A stretch of 59,329 nt of DNA. Source: Chloroflexi bacterium TSY (lineage in GTDB: Bacteria > Chloroflexota > Anaerolineae > Caldilineales > Caldilineaceae). The DNA lies in NCBI GenBank assembly GCA_019217005.1, contig JAHBNG010000093.1:1-59329 (forward strand), in the 5' to 3' direction. Made by a program: the position numbers and the translations under genes. Of the stretch, positions 9,205 to 21,353 are shown in pieces (positions within the stretch are counted from its first letter, which is position 1; every line of letters begins with the position of its first letter). The notes beneath the pieces are model-generated. The model was not told the origin of the DNA. It made no database searches and saw only the letters and a list, made by a program, of their open reading frames with translations.

Positions 9205-10834
9205 GGGCAGGTTCAGAACAAGGGATGAGTTAGGTTTACAAAATTGAAATGGGCACGTTAAAAAGAGAATAGGTTAAAGAGCCAGTTGCTGTTGAGGCTG
9301 AAGAATGGCATCAAGGGCGTCAGCCAAAGAAGGGACATAGGAATCGGTAGCCAGTTCTAAGGGTGAGTGACCGGAGCGTTTGCCACGTGAGAAGGTGCGA
9401 TGATTCCAAAAGAGCTGTAAAAGAGCGGCCAACCAATCGGGCAAAGAGCGATGGATTGCAAGAAAGGGCCTGAGCCAAGCATGAAAGGATTCAGCTAGAG
9501 AAGAAGCCCGATGGAAGCGATCCAGTGCATGCCAGAAGGCAAGAGCCATAGGCTGCAATGAGGGAGGGAAAAGCTGTTCAATGGGAAGTTGATGGTCATG
9601 GCGATAAGTCCAGAGGTGTGTGATGAAGGCTTCGTACTCAGGTGAGAGGTTCTGGCGGAGGGGAGCCAGCAATGTAGGTAGATTCTGCTGCAGTTGGGTG
9701 GCAAAGTGTGCAATTTCATCGCGGTTCATCTCCATCATAAGTTGGGTGGCAGCCAGAATGGTTTGTTGCGCGGCATCTGTGTTGACAAGCTGCCCGGTCG
9801 GTGAAATCGGCTCCAGTGCCTGACGGACCGTTCGGAGAAGCCATGTCCAGTTCTCGTGCAAGTCAACTGCTGTCAGCACCGTTTGGTCGGCAACCTCGAG
9901 AGTCACTGTGCATTTGCGTGGTCGCCCAGGGCGACGTGCAGGAGCAGTCTGCTCGTCCAACTCTTGCCTACGTCACGGTCGGTCATGGCCTGGTCCATTT
10001 CTCTCCAGACGTTGGGTGATTTTGGTGCCATTCTGCATTTGGTGAAAGAGGTCATAGGAGTGTGGCGCATTCATCCCCGCTGCCTTGGCTCCTGCCTGAA
10101 TGCCCAAAGCCCCATCGGTCACCAAGTCATCAAAGGTGATGCCTCGCTCGAGCAATTCGAGAAACTTCAACCCCCCATGTTGTTTCATCTCGGGCATCGG
10201 CTGCTGAGATATTCAACAGCGCAAACGATGCTCCGTCCACCACCGTCAGGCACGGTTGGTCGCCACAGAAAATTTCATCCGCTTCCCCCAACACCGGCAG
10301 CGTCGGCACCATGCTCTCATTGTACGCCGATGCCAGTTCTCCAACTTCCGCCAGCGTCCCTTGGATGAATCCCACCGACCGCTCCACACCTAGCAGCAAC
10401 CCCAACCCCCTTTGGATATCTCGTACGCTTCCTCGCAGCATCGGCAACACCGTTATGGTTCGTCGGATGAACGTCTCATCCACTTCGATCACATGGCTTT
10501 TCGGCTGCGGTCCTGGACTCACTGGCGACAAGATCGCTTTCAGCGCCGCTTCACCGCTCTCTCTCAACTTATAGAGCCACGTTCGAGACACATTGTACGC
10601 CGTTGACAGTTCGCTCACTCTCCCCCACTCTCGATTCGGGTTGAGCATTTCCAACGCAAGATCGATTCGGGTTGACAATGATAGGGGGTCTGTTCGATAC
10701 TCTGACATTTAGAGGCTCCTTTTTGGCTATTTTGGTCTGAACACCCTTATTTTGCCTGAACAGGAGCCTCTTTCTCTAACCTATTCTCTTGTTAACGTAC
10801 TCTCTTCTTTGTCAACCTATTTCTGAACCAGCCC
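9205..10834 (-). mobile_element. 1.63-kb insertion sequence (likely MITE family 1 parent type)
   Basis: The termini are GGGCAGGTTCAGAA on the left and the complement of GGGCTGGTTCAGAA on the right, one mismatch in 14. Inside is a DDE-type transposase on the minus strand, broken into at least three frames. No target duplication exists (left flank GGTATCTA, right flank GAATTTTC), and both flanking genes are truncated, so one side has been deleted. The ends closely match those of the 155-bp MITE family, including an internal TTAGGTTTACA near the left end. Confidence 0.88.
9274..10708 (-). pseudogene. DDE transposase, frameshifted
   Basis: Reading from the right, the N-terminal part (from 10708) has a helix-turn-helix region (VSELSTAYNVSRTWLYKL), a VIEVDETFIRR strand, and a core segment with ADEIFCGDQPCLTVVDG and ARDETTWGV. 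The reading then continues in another frame (ITFDDLVTDGALGIQAG, about 10140) and in a third frame from about 9960 to 9274 (ending in an HRTFSRGKRSGHSP-type C-terminus). At least two frameshifts separate the parts, so no full-length transposase is made from this copy. I do not recognise the ISfinder family with confidence. Confidence 0.8.
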
Positions 10835-11207
10835 GAATTTTCAGTTAGAAAAGGGGATACGATGGGGGATTGCGCGCAAGCAAGACGACGTCGTCATTGG
10901 AACCTGTGGCTATGTTTGGCTACGGACGTTTCGTGGCGAGATCGGATACGAACTGCGTAGCGATTGTTGGCGTCAGGGGATCATGTCGGAGGCACTGCCA
11001 GCGATCATTGATTTCGGATTTCATCAACTCGCGCTCAATCGAATTGAAGCGCTTGTCATGGTGGAGAACAATGCCTCGGCTGGTCTGTTGCGCAAATTAG
11101 GCTTTGTTGAAGAAGGTGTATTGCGTGAGCATGATTTTTTCAAGGAGGCATTTCATGATATGCGCTGCTTTTCCATCTTAAAACGTGACTGGAGCAAGCA
11201 TGATTGA
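10835..11207 (+). pseudogene. GNAT acetyltransferase, N-terminus lost
   Basis: The frame directly after the IS encodes about 120 residues of a RimJ/RimL-type GNAT acetyltransferase: VIGTCGYVWLR, GEIGYELRSDCWRQGIMSEAL (the acetyl-CoA binding loop region), LNRIEALVMVENNASAGLLRKLGFVEEGVLRE. The first 50 or so residues and the start codon are missing, removed by the IS or its adjacent deletion. The stop overlaps the start of the next gene by 8 nt, so the two were an operon. Any residual expression would have to come from an internal start, such as ATG 10983. Confidence 0.85.
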
Positions 11208-11976
11208 CAAGCCCAATCGTATACCTACCGTAACCCTTTCCCAATCCCGTCAGATTGACAAGCTGTTGACAGATCAATATGGAATATCGACCTTACAATT
11301 GATGGAAATGAGCGGATACCATCTTGCACTCGTTGCAAATCATTTACTGGAGAACGAGATTGAGGATCGGTCCATTGTCATTCTCATCGGCAAGGGATTC
11401 ACGGGTGGTGCTGGTCTCGTGACCGCACGTCACCTATTAAACCGCAGAGGATGGCTACAGATTATTGGTGCTGGTCGAGAGGAGCAGAAGCTGACCGAAA
11501 CGCAGAATCCTATGTCGATGTATGCTGCCACCGCTCAACAGTTGATGTCCTTGCAGGCTATGGATGTCTCACTCTCGTGGGCAGAGGAAGGCTGGGAGCT
11601 TCCCCCTGCGGATTTAGTGATTGATGTCATTCTAGATTGCGATACGGTTGACACAACCTGTGGGAATACTCAGATCCCGGAACGTAGATTGATCCAGCTT
11701 GCGAATAGCAGCATGGCTCCAATTCTGAGCCTCGACCTCCCTTCCGGGATAGACGCCGACACCGGTCAATCAGACGACGAGCATATCCGTGCAACTGCAA
11801 CATTAAGCATTGGCCCCCCAAAAGCTGGGCTACTGACCGAAGCTGGACAACGTGCTTGTGGAGATCTTTATGTAGCCGATGTGGGGGTACCTTGGCAGCT
11901 CTATGAAGGGATGGGAATTGAGGTTGAGTCATTATTGCGACAACAATCGCCGATTTTGGTTCGACAGCAATTGTAA
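11200..11976 (+). CDS. YjeF_N-domain protein (NAD(P)H-hydrate epimerase-like)
   Basis: This 258-aa protein matches the N-terminal YjeF fold. Family members epimerise damaged NAD(P)H hydrates for repair, but this one lacks the C-terminal dehydratase domain of the two-domain proteins. The family loop (N-x-G-G-D-G) reads GKGFTGGAGLVTARHL here, with Thr and Ala at the usual Asn and Asp positions, and the next signature (usually DALFGTG-like) reads VIDVILDCDTVD. The SLDLPSGIDADTGQ and ATLSIGPPKAGL motifs are conserved. Loss of polar active-site residues suggests a reduced or altered activity, which is an inference. The ATG at 11200 overlaps the upstream GNAT gene by 8 nt. Confidence 0.75.
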   Translation: MIDKPNRIPTVTLSQSRQIDKLLTDQYGISTLQLMEMSGYHLALVANHLLENEIEDRSIVILIGKGFTGGAGLVTARHLLNRRGWLQIIGAGREEQKLTETQNPMSMYAATAQQLMSLQAMDVSLSWAEEGWELPPADLVIDVILDCDTVDTTCGNTQIPERRLIQLANSSMAPILSLDLPSGIDADTGQSDDEHIRATATLSIGPPKAGLLTEAGQRACGDLYVADVGVPWQLYEGMGIEVESLLRQQSPILVRQQL

Positions 11977-12051
11977 GTCAAATTGTAGAACAAACAGCCT
12001 GTTTGTTCAGCATCATGAATGCATAGACAATGCCATTATGAAGGAGAAACC

Positions 12052-13095
12052 ATGAACGCAACTCATACGATCAAGGCAACCGAACTGCAAACAATAACGC
12101 AGCGTTTTCTTGTCAGCTCTGGCACTCCCCAGCATATTGCTGATATTGTTGCGGATGTTCTGGTCGGCGCCAACCTCACGGGGCATGACTCTCATGGAGT
12201 CCTACGGATCCCACATTATTTGGACCGCGTCGCCAACGGCACGATTCAACCCGCAGCAGAACCGGAAATCCTGCAAGAAACCAATACAACTCTCAAGATC
12301 GACGGACAGCATGGTTTTGGTCACTATACGGCGCAGAAAGGCATGGAGTGGGCAATCCAGAAGGCCAAAGAGTCGAATGTCTGCGGGGTAAGCTTTATCA
12401 ACATTGGCCACATTGGTCGACTTGGCCAATATGCAGAACAGGCCGCAGAAGCTGGATGTATTGGGTTGATCACCTATGGCACAGGGAGAAGCGATCGAGG
12501 CGGTACAGTGCCTTTCGGTGGTAAAGAAGGACGGTTGGGGACGAATCCCATGGCGGCTGGTGTTCCCACAGGTGACGAAAGTCCATTTGTCCTGGATATT
12601 GCCACCAGCATAGTTGCCGAAGGAAAGCTGCAAGTGGCGCGCAGCAAAAACCAAGATCTGCCAGAAGGATATATTGTCGACAAAGAGGGAAGCCCTAGCA
12701 TCAAAACGGCTGACTTTTACGATGGCGGACATCTGCTGCCGTTTGGTGGTCACAAAGGGTATGGACTTTCGCTTCTCATCTGCCTTTTAGGTGGCCTGTG
12801 TGCAAATTTTGATTCAACGAATAGCGGGATGGGGGGCACATTTATGCAGGTGATCAATATCGATGCCTTTATGCCATTGGCCCAATACCAACGCAATGTG
12901 CGCGCATTCTTAGATGGAATGAAAGCAACACCACCCGCCGCCGGATTTGAGCAAGTGCTTGCCCCCGGCGACTTTGAGCACATGCTCCGAACGCAGCGCT
13001 TGAGCGAAGGGATCGAACTTCCCAATGCAATTTATGAGCAGCTTCAGGATTGTGCCGAGCGGTTGGGTATCTCGCTAGGTTCTGTTGACATTTAG
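12052..13095 (+). CDS. Ldh2-type malate/L-lactate/ureidoglycolate dehydrogenase
   Basis: This 347-aa protein belongs to the NAD(P)-dependent Ldh2 oxidoreductase family, which oxidises 2-hydroxy acids. The active-site region GHDSHGVLRIPHY (about residues 43-55) has the catalytic His of the family, and the nucleotide-binding region includes GTNPMAAGVP and a GGHKGYGLSL segment. Family members range from malate and lactate to ureidoglycolate or 2,3-diketogulonate reductases, so the substrate cannot be assigned. AAGGAGA at 12041-12047 fixes the ATG at 12052. Length is normal. It lies 75 bp after the YjeF_N gene in the same direction. Confidence 0.88.
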   Translation: MNATHTIKATELQTITQRFLVSSGTPQHIADIVADVLVGANLTGHDSHGVLRIPHYLDRVANGTIQPAAEPEILQETNTTLKIDGQHGFGHYTAQKGMEWAIQKAKESNVCGVSFINIGHIGRLGQYAEQAAEAGCIGLITYGTGRSDRGGTVPFGGKEGRLGTNPMAAGVPTGDESPFVLDIATSIVAEGKLQVARSKNQDLPEGYIVDKEGSPSIKTADFYDGGHLLPFGGHKGYGLSLLICLLGGLCANFDSTNSGMGGTFMQVINIDAFMPLAQYQRNVRAFLDGMKATPPAAGFEQVLAPGDFEHMLRTQRLSEGIELPNAIYEQLQDCAERLGISLGSVDI

Positions 13096-13167
13096 AGTGC
13101 GCTCTCAGAGCGTTGGTCACTCTAGGCATTGATTTCTCTGAGGAGAGCTGTCAAATGTCAACGACTC

Positions 13168-14442
13168 CTAGGAAGTTGAGTCATTATTCTGCTGTCGAAA
13201 TTCGGGTAGCGCAATGACCACCAACGCAACGCCCAGCGCAGCCAATAATCCATGCATAACCAGGGCCGCAGGTGCGCCAAAGGCTCCGGCCAATGCGCCG
13301 ATCTGAAGGCGTCCAAACGGCCCTGCCCCGATAAAGAGCGTTAACGATCCCATTGCGCGGCTGCGCATTTCATCGCTGGTAGAGAGTAGCATGATGGATG
13401 ATTGCATGATGCTAAAGCAGACGCGTCCAAGACCACCCGCTATTAGCAAGGTAAGTGAAAGGGCAAAGTTGTTAGAGAGAGCAAAGGCGATCAAAAAGAA
13501 TGCAAAATAGCAAGAGCCTCCTGCAAAAATCCAACTCCTCGGGAGACGATTACGAATTCGATTTACCATCAGAATTCCAAAGAAGGAACCAATTCCGTTG
13601 GCCGCTCCCAACACCCCCAACCCAACTGCGTCCTGGTTTAAAATGTCACGTGCGAAGACCGGTAATAGATCTAGATGAGGAAAGGCCAAATAATTCATGA
13701 TCAAAGTGATCAGGACCACGCCCATCCGTGTCTGGCTGTGACGCAAGTAGCTCAATCCCGCGTATATCTGTCGAAAGGCCGGCACTCGTTTTGGCAAGGC
13801 AGCGCGCGGTAAGCGTTGTTGAGTCAAAAACAACAGCGGCAAGAGCCCCAGAGCCGAAGTCGCAGTGAGCAGAAGATAGCCCCCAAATGCTCCTAAGATC
13901 TTGATAAACACCCCGCTGAGAAATGGTCCCGCAATGCTCGATATGTTTTGGGCAAAGGTTTCCATCAGCATCGCATCAACGATTCGTTCCTTGCTGATCA
14001 GATCTGGTATCAACGAGCGGCGAGCGGGCCACTCCAGTGACCAAATGGCTCCCACCAACGTCGATGCTACGGCCAGATGCCAGAAGACGATCAGTTCATA
14101 CCAAATCAATAGAGCAACGGCAAGATAGATGGCAAGATTGAACGCTTGCGCTATCTGGATGCACTTGCGCCACCCGATGCGATCGATCAAAAAACCCGAA
14201 AAGGTGCCAACCAGTAAAAGCGGAATTGAACGATAGAAACCAATCAGGGCTACTTGCCAAACCGAGTTTGTCAACTCTAATACGAGCCAGCCATTAATAA
14301 TGATCTCCATCCAGCGCGCCTGCCACCAGAGGAAGTTGCTGGTCAAGAGAAAGCGATAGTCACGAATGTTGAGGGGTGTCAGTGCCCCCTGGAATGGGTA
14401 GGTAAACACAAGACGCGCTAACAAAGATCTAATGCGGATCAT
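13168..14442 (-). CDS. MFS exporter (EntS/macrolide-efflux type)
   Basis: This 424-aa protein has about 12 hydrophobic segments and the MFS A-motif region between helices 2 and 3 (SGFLIDRIGWRKCIQIAQ). The start of the fold, IRDYRFLLTSNFLWWQARWMEIIINGWLVLELT, is typical of the DHA-like subgroup that includes enterobactin exporter EntS and many putative multidrug efflux proteins. Substrate is unknown. It converges with the Ldh2 gene (73 bp apart) and is transcribed alone. Length is normal and no damage is seen. Confidence 0.85.
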   Translation of the reverse strand: MIRIRSLLARLVFTYPFQGALTPLNIRDYRFLLTSNFLWWQARWMEIIINGWLVLELTNSVWQVALIGFYRSIPLLLVGTFSGFLIDRIGWRKCIQIAQAFNLAIYLAVALLIWYELIVFWHLAVASTLVGAIWSLEWPARRSLIPDLISKERIVDAMLMETFAQNISSIAGPFLSGVFIKILGAFGGYLLLTATSALGLLPLLFLTQQRLPRAALPKRVPAFRQIYAGLSYLRHSQTRMGVVLITLIMNYLAFPHLDLLPVFARDILNQDAVGLGVLGAANGIGSFFGILMVNRIRNRLPRSWIFAGGSCYFAFFLIAFALSNNFALSLTLLIAGGLGRVCFSIMQSSIMLLSTSDEMRSRAMGSLTLFIGAGPFGRLQIGALAGAFGAPAALVMHGLLAALGVALVVIALPEFRQQNNDSTS

Positions 14443-14718
14443 ATATAACGATAATGAAACGCCAATGCGGCTCTAACACAACGCCGCTATAATAAGCAGC
14501 AGGTTCATAGAAAATCTAACGACTTATCAATCGTTGATTCTCAATGACGAATTATCAGCAAGCACAATCAAATTAAGAGCCTATCCGAAAAGTGGTTGTG
14601 AGTCCCAGTCAACTTTCGAGCAAGAAGGTATCGTCACAGAACTTTTCGGATAAGTACTGAGTCACCGAACATCTAAAAAACTGGTGGCAGATTTCAAAGT
14701 TTTCAAAAGGATAAAGTG
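14443..14718. other. Intergenic region with a promoter-like -10 and a small inverted repeat
   Basis: TATAAT at 14488-14493 is a possible -10 for either Hsp20 or an unseen transcript, but no matching -35 is evident. I see no HrcA-type CIRCE operator. The 80-bp inverted-repeat element at 14577-14659 lies between this site and the Hsp20 start. Confidence 0.4.
14577..14659 (+). repeat. 80-bp inverted-repeat element, copy 1
   Basis: TATCCGAAAAGT (14582-14593) and its complement (14641-14652) bound a short centre. A second copy at about 20198-20280 shares the outer arms and parts of the centre (TTGTGAGTCC near the left arm). It behaves like a tiny non-autonomous element and would form a hairpin just upstream of the Hsp20 gene. 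Confidence 0.75.
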
Positions 14719-15240
14719 ATGAGAACAAAAAATTATAACAGCATGATGCGTGATTTCGTGAGTTTGGCCAATGCCGTAAATCGTTCCTGGGGTACTGGTG
14801 TATATCCATATGACTATGTACGCAATGGAGGCAGCACCAGAAATGGAGCTTCAGAGGAAAATGGCTCAGCCGCAGGCCAGACGCGTACAGCCCATCTACC
14901 TGTCAACGCTTGGACCGATGAAAATGGCTATGTCATTAAAGCTTATCTCCCTGGTGTCGATCCAGAGAGTGTTGACATTACCTTTGAGGGTGAAGAGTTA
15001 ACGATTCAGGGTTCGTTCCCGACCTTTGAAAATGAGAATCAAAGCGAGGGTGAGGAGAATGATCGTGTCGAGTTTGTTCGGCATGAGCTATTCAGCGGTC
15101 CTTTTGCACGACGATTGACCTTCAAAACACCAATTCATGTTGATGCCATTGAAGCAGTCTTTGAAAACGGTCTTCTGACCCTAACTGTTCCCAAAGCTGA
15201 AGAGGCAAAGCCCAAGCAGATCAAAGTTGTGGCAAAATAG
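14719..15240 (+). CDS. Hsp20-family small heat-shock protein
   Basis: This 173-aa chaperone should hold unfolding proteins in oligomers in the cytoplasm. The N-terminal 55 residues are variable and rich in Asn, Gly and Ser. The alpha-crystallin domain starts about residue 57 (LPVNAWTDENGYVIKAYLPG) and ends with the conserved FENGLLTLTVPKAEEAKPK element that contains the G-x-L motif. The ATG at 14719 is preferred over the GTG one codon upstream because AAAAGGA lies 7-8 bp before it. A terminator-like hairpin follows at 15430. No known heat-shock operator is seen. Confidence 0.92.
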   Translation: MRTKNYNSMMRDFVSLANAVNRSWGTGVYPYDYVRNGGSTRNGASEENGSAAGQTRTAHLPVNAWTDENGYVIKAYLPGVDPESVDITFEGEELTIQGSFPTFENENQSEGEENDRVEFVRHELFSGPFARRLTFKTPIHVDAIEAVFENGLLTLTVPKAEEAKPKQIKVVAK

Positions 15241-15292
15241 AAGATCACAGGGCAATTGTTGAATTTCCGTAGGTTTAACTGTTTAACTACGT

Positions 15293-15420
15293 AATATATT
15301 CGGTTTCTGAGGAATTGTGTGGTTGTCAGTTGGTCTGTTGGTTAGATAGTTGGTGAACAAACCAGCAAACCAACAAACTATCCAACATCTACCCCACAAA
15401 ACCTCACAGAACCATATATT
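15293..15420. repeat. Hairpin-forming dispersed repeat (family 3), copy 1
   Basis: The element runs from ATATATTCGGTTTCTGAGG to CCTCACAGAACCATATATT and its two halves are partly complementary (for example TTGGTGAACAAAC against GTTTGTTGG-type runs). A homologous copy in inverse orientation follows gyrA at 26393-26523. Both copies sit just after a gene on the plus strand. Confidence 0.75.
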
Positions 15421-15429
15421 CTAAAGATG

Positions 15430-15466
15430 AGCACCCCAAGATTCCCTGTCTTGGAGTGCTTTTCTT
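15430..15466 (+). terminator. Rho-independent terminator after hsp20
   Basis: AGCACCCCAAGA pairs with TCTTGGAGTGCT (one mismatch) around a 7-nt loop and is followed by TTTTCTT. Confidence 0.8.
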
Positions 15467-15582
15467 ATTGGAGACTTCCTGTTGAATTGGAATTTGTAAA
15501 GTTCTCGATTTATTTGTATTCTCCGGTTCTTCTATTTTGATCTGATTCCAGGTATAATGATATCAATCTGTTTCTCGTTATC

Positions 15583-15711
15583 ATGACGATTCAGAAGGAG
15601 AATGGAGCGTCAGGTTTGACGATACGGCCAAAACTCGCTGTCGGCGCTACTTTGAAAACCGTGGTATATGTGCAATTTCGCTTTGACGATGAAGATGTGT
15701 TAGAGGACTGA
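15583..15711 (+). CDS. Possible 42-aa small protein upstream of secA
   Basis: A short frame from ATG 15583 to TGA 15711 ends 4 bp before the secA start. It encodes about 42 residues with a basic middle and an acidic C-terminus (FDDEDVLED). A TATAAT -10 box at 15553-15558 lies 25 bp before its ATG, and there is no strong Shine-Dalgarno. It could be a leader peptide or only the untranslated leader of secA. I do not recognise it. Confidence 0.3.
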   Translation: MTIQKENGASGLTIRPKLAVGATLKTVVYVQFRFDDEDVLED

Positions 15712-15715
15712 TTTT

Positions 15716-18676
<2,961 letters not shown>

Positions 18677-18686
18677 TGATATTTAC

Positions 18687-20198
18687 CTAAGCTCGACTTT
18701 GTACAATTTGGGCACATTAAAAAGTTAATAAAGAAGGAACAAAAGGGAAGCTGATGTAAGATAGGAGTGAGAAAACAACTATCAAAGAGAGGAGAGCCCA
18801 ATGTTCCTTCCAGCAGAAATAATCCCGTTGTTCGAGAGCTTTCGCCCAGTCTTCACAGAACCGACGTACCAAAAGGCACTGGTCTTGGTGATAGGGACGG
18901 TGTTAACGAAGGGAAGACGAACGGTGACAGCGGCGTTGAGAGTGATGGGATTGGAGCAAGAGGGGAGACTGGTCCAAGTATCACCATGTGCTGAATCGAG
19001 CGAAGTGGGATGGATTGATGTTGAGCTATATCTTACTGCACTTGATTGTGGATACGTTTGTGGTCATGGGAGCGCCAGTCGAGATAACGGTAGACGAGAC
19101 GCTAGAAAGGCGCTGGGGTCCCAAGATCAGCAAACGAGGACACTGGCGAGATAGCCTGGCGTCAGGCCGGAAGATGAACGTAAGCACGAGCGGATTGCGG
19201 TGGCTGGTCTTCTGTGTGGTGGTCAAGTTGCCGTGGAGTGACCTCTACTGGTCGTTGCCCTTTCTGAGCGTCTTACTCACAACGCCGAAAGTCAGCGAAA
19301 CGCTTAACAAGCGCCACCGGACAGTAGCGAAACGAACCATGCAGGTGGTGGCCTGGCTGCGTCGAGCTTTGCCAGGTCGAGAAATCAAGCTCATCGGCGA
19401 TGGGGCTTACAGTGTGATCGAGTTGGGCTTGCGCTGTCAATCCCAAGGAGTCACCTTGATTGGGCCTCTGCGACTGGATGCGCGTCTCTTTGACTATCCA
19501 CCCTCCCGTTTGAAACCTGACGGCACAAAACGACCTGGTCGTCCTCCTGTCGTTGGGCAGCGACTGCCCAAGCTGGCAGATGTCGCCCTCTTCCAAACCA
19601 CCTGTTGGCACCGCTGCCGCATTGACTGGTATGGTGGAGACTCTGAAGTCGTCGACTGGGCCACTGGCCTTGCCTTTTTGGTACTCCACTGGCACTACCC
19701 CGCTCCTTCTGCGCTGGGTTTTAGTCCGCGATCCCAAAGGCCAAGCTGAGACCGTCGCTTACTTCTCCACCGACATTCATCAGGCTGCCCCCCCCACATC
19801 ATCGCTGATTTCGTCAAACGCTGGTCCATTGAAGTCACTTTCGAGGAAGCCAGGGCTCATCTCGGTGTCGAAACTCAGCGCCAGTGGAGTGACTTGGCCA
19901 TTGAGCGCACTACTCCTGCTCTCTTTGGTCTTTTCAGCCTTGTCATTTTGATGGCTCATGCCTTCTCTCCTGATGGCTCTATCCCTTTGCCTCAAGCTGC
20001 TTGGTATCACAAGACTCACGCCTCCTTCCATGACCTCCTCTCTCTGGTTCGCCGCCGCTTATGGTCCCATTTCCTTTTCCAGACATCCCACATTTCACCT
20101 GCTCTTCGTTTATTCTCTCCCTCTCAGGTGAACACCTTACTTTCTGCTGTCTGTTATTAACTTTTTAATGTGCTCAAAACTTACAAAGTCAAGCTTAG
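18687..20198 (+). mobile_element. 1.5-kb insertion sequence with 45-bp inverted repeats
   Basis: The ends form imperfect inverted repeats of about 45 bp: CTAAGCT(C/T)GACTTTGTA, an 8-bp variable stretch, then a perfect GCACATTAAAAAGTTAATAA. The element starts 10 bp after the secA stop. No target duplication is visible outside the ends. Inside is a broken DDE transposase. Confidence 0.87.
18801..20160 (+). pseudogene. DDE_5/IS701-like transposase, multiply frameshifted
   Basis: Pieces of one transposase appear in successive frames. These are an N-terminal LPAEIIPLFESFRPVF and GTVLTKGRRTVTAALRVMGL part (18801-about 18985), then YILLHLIVDTFV, GAPVEITVDETLERRWGPKI, SGLRWLVFCVVVKLPWSD, and IKLIGDGAYSVIEL (about 18990-19690), then LLRWVLVRDPKGQ, and finally FVKRWSIEVTFEEARAHLGV and ERTTPALFGLFSLV (about 19810-20160). 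At least three frameshifts separate them. The D, D and E catalytic positions are all still recognisable (TVDET, GDGAY, VTFEE). Confidence 0.82.
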
Positions 20199-20280
20199 AA
20201 CCTATCCGAAAAGTGATTGTGAGTCCAACCAGCCTCTCGAGTGAAAATGCATCGGCACAGAACTTTTCGGATAAGTACTA
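20198..20280 (+). repeat. 80-bp inverted-repeat element, copy 2
   Basis: It has the same arms as the element at 14577: TATCCGAAAAGT and its complement, with TTGTGAGTCC conserved beside the left arm. It abuts the end of the IS at 18687-20198, within a base or two. Confidence 0.75.
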
Positions 20281-20383
20281 AGGGCGCAAGCAAGAGTTGT
20301 CAAAGCATGGCTCCAGATGACTGTCACGGCCTAACCCGAAACTTGCTGACAATTCGTGCGTGTGCTCTTTACCTAAAGAAAAT

Positions 20384-20412
20384 TTGTCAAACTACCCAAG
20401 TTTGTCTATAAT
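20384..20412 (+). promoter_or_regulatory. Sigma70-type promoter for rplI
   Basis: TTGTCA (20384-20389), a 17-bp spacer and TATAAT (20407-20412) make a near-consensus promoter. The predicted start near 20419 would give a leader of about 190 nt before rplI. Confidence 0.75.
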
Positions 20413-20426
20413 GGAAAAGTTGCGCT

Positions 20427-20458
20427 ACCACTCTTTTGAGCAGGTAGCGTTTATCATG
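20427..20458 (+). promoter_or_regulatory. Leader hairpin upstream of rplI
   Basis: CGCTACC and GGTAGCG pair around a short inner CTC/GAG stem, with a TTT run directly after. A second small hairpin (CCTC..GAGG) follows near 20465. They lie in the predicted rplI leader and could attenuate or stabilise the transcript. No known riboswitch class is recognised. Confidence 0.4.
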
Positions 20459-20606
20459 TGAAACCTCCACGGTTGAGGCGATTCCAAGAAAATAGTGTTC
20501 CATAGATAGACAAGATAATCAGGATTAGCAGAATAAAAATCCAGTCAATCCTGTTCATCTGTGGATCGTTTCAAGTTAGATATATCTATAGAAAGACGGT
20601 ATCATC

Positions 20607-21209
20607 ATGGCTCGTGTTAATATACTTCTTATACAAGATGTCCCCACTTTGGGGTTAGCCGGTGAAGTACATCGTGTTGCCGGTGGTTATGCTCGCAATT
20701 ATTTAATGCCGCGCGAAATGGCCATCTTGGCGACCAAAGGCGCACTCAAGCAAGCTGATGAGATTCGTCAAGCTGGAATTCGACGTCGAGCACAAGAAAA
20801 GGCAAATGCAGAAGCGCAAGCGGAAGTCATCGATGGGCAAAAGTTACTCTTTGAAGCACGAGCTGGCGAGAATGATCGACTCTATGGTTCCGTTACCAGT
20901 GCAGAAATTGCCGAGCGTTTAGCAGAGGTGGCTGGTTTCGAGATCGACCGCCGCAAACTTCAAATGAGTCAGGCCATTCGGGATTTGGGCCTCTATGATA
21001 TTGAGATTCGCTTGGTGACGGAAGTTTCTGCCAACTTTAGCGTTGGTGTTGTACGCGAAGGGGAAGGATGGCTAGATGCCGAGGCTCGAGCTGCGGCTGC
21101 TGCCGAAGCGGCTGCGATTGCTGAGGCCGAAGCAGCGGCCGCAAAAGTGGTTGCTGAAGCGACTGCAGATAAGGAAGCGGATGGAGCGGATGAGGAGGCT
21201 GGTGAGTAG
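20607..21209 (+). CDS. 50S ribosomal protein bL9 with Ala/Glu-rich tail
   Basis: This 200-aa protein binds 23S rRNA in the large subunit. The N-terminal domain carries the family signature ([24 protein letters not shown]), and the connecting helix and C-terminal domain end about residue 150 ([13 protein letters not shown]). About 45 extra residues follow, almost all Ala, Glu, Lys and Asp, probably helical and disordered. Usual length is near 150, so the tail is the odd feature. The gene is not next to rpsF, ssb or rpsR as in many bacteria, but has its own promoter at 20384. Confidence 0.95.
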   Translation: MARVNILLIQDVPTLGLAGEVHRVAGGYARNYLMPREMAILATKGALKQADEIRQAGIRRRAQEKANAEAQAEVIDGQKLLFEARAGENDRLYGSVTSAEIAERLAEVAGFEIDRRKLQMSQAIRDLGLYDIEIRLVTEVSANFSVGVVREGEGWLDAEARAAAAAEAAAIAEAEAAAAKVVAEATADKEADGADEEAGE

Positions 21210-21229
21210 TATAACAGAGCGCTGACAGA

Positions 21230-21309
21230 GGTGGTATGCCAAATTGTGTGGTTATTCGATTTCTCTCTGACTGAGATCGGCAATTCACACAATTTGTGCT
21301 ATACCGCCC
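21230..21309. terminator. Large palindrome between convergent genes
   Basis: GGTAT..CAAATTGTGTG (21232-21250) pairs with CACACAATTTG..ATACC (21286-21305). It lies between the ends of rplI (plus) and the DUF2723 gene (minus), so it may act as a two-way terminator. Related half-sites (CAATTTGGGATACC) occur at 98-111, which suggests a dispersed palindromic repeat. Confidence 0.5.
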
Positions 21310-21353
21310 TAACAGACCAGCAGAGCGACAGACGAGGTTCTGCTGGATGACGG

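Larger units (their letters stand above)
15241..15582. other. Intergenic region between hsp20 and secA
   Basis: It holds a 128-bp hairpin repeat (15293-15420), a rho-independent terminator (15430-15466) and a TATAAT -10 box (15553-15558) that probably starts secA transcription. No convincing gene is seen. Confidence 0.6.

Noticed and set aside
12202..12753. 183-aa minus-strand frame
   Set aside because: It is a shadow of the Ldh2 gene, with Cys- and His-rich composition unlike a real protein.
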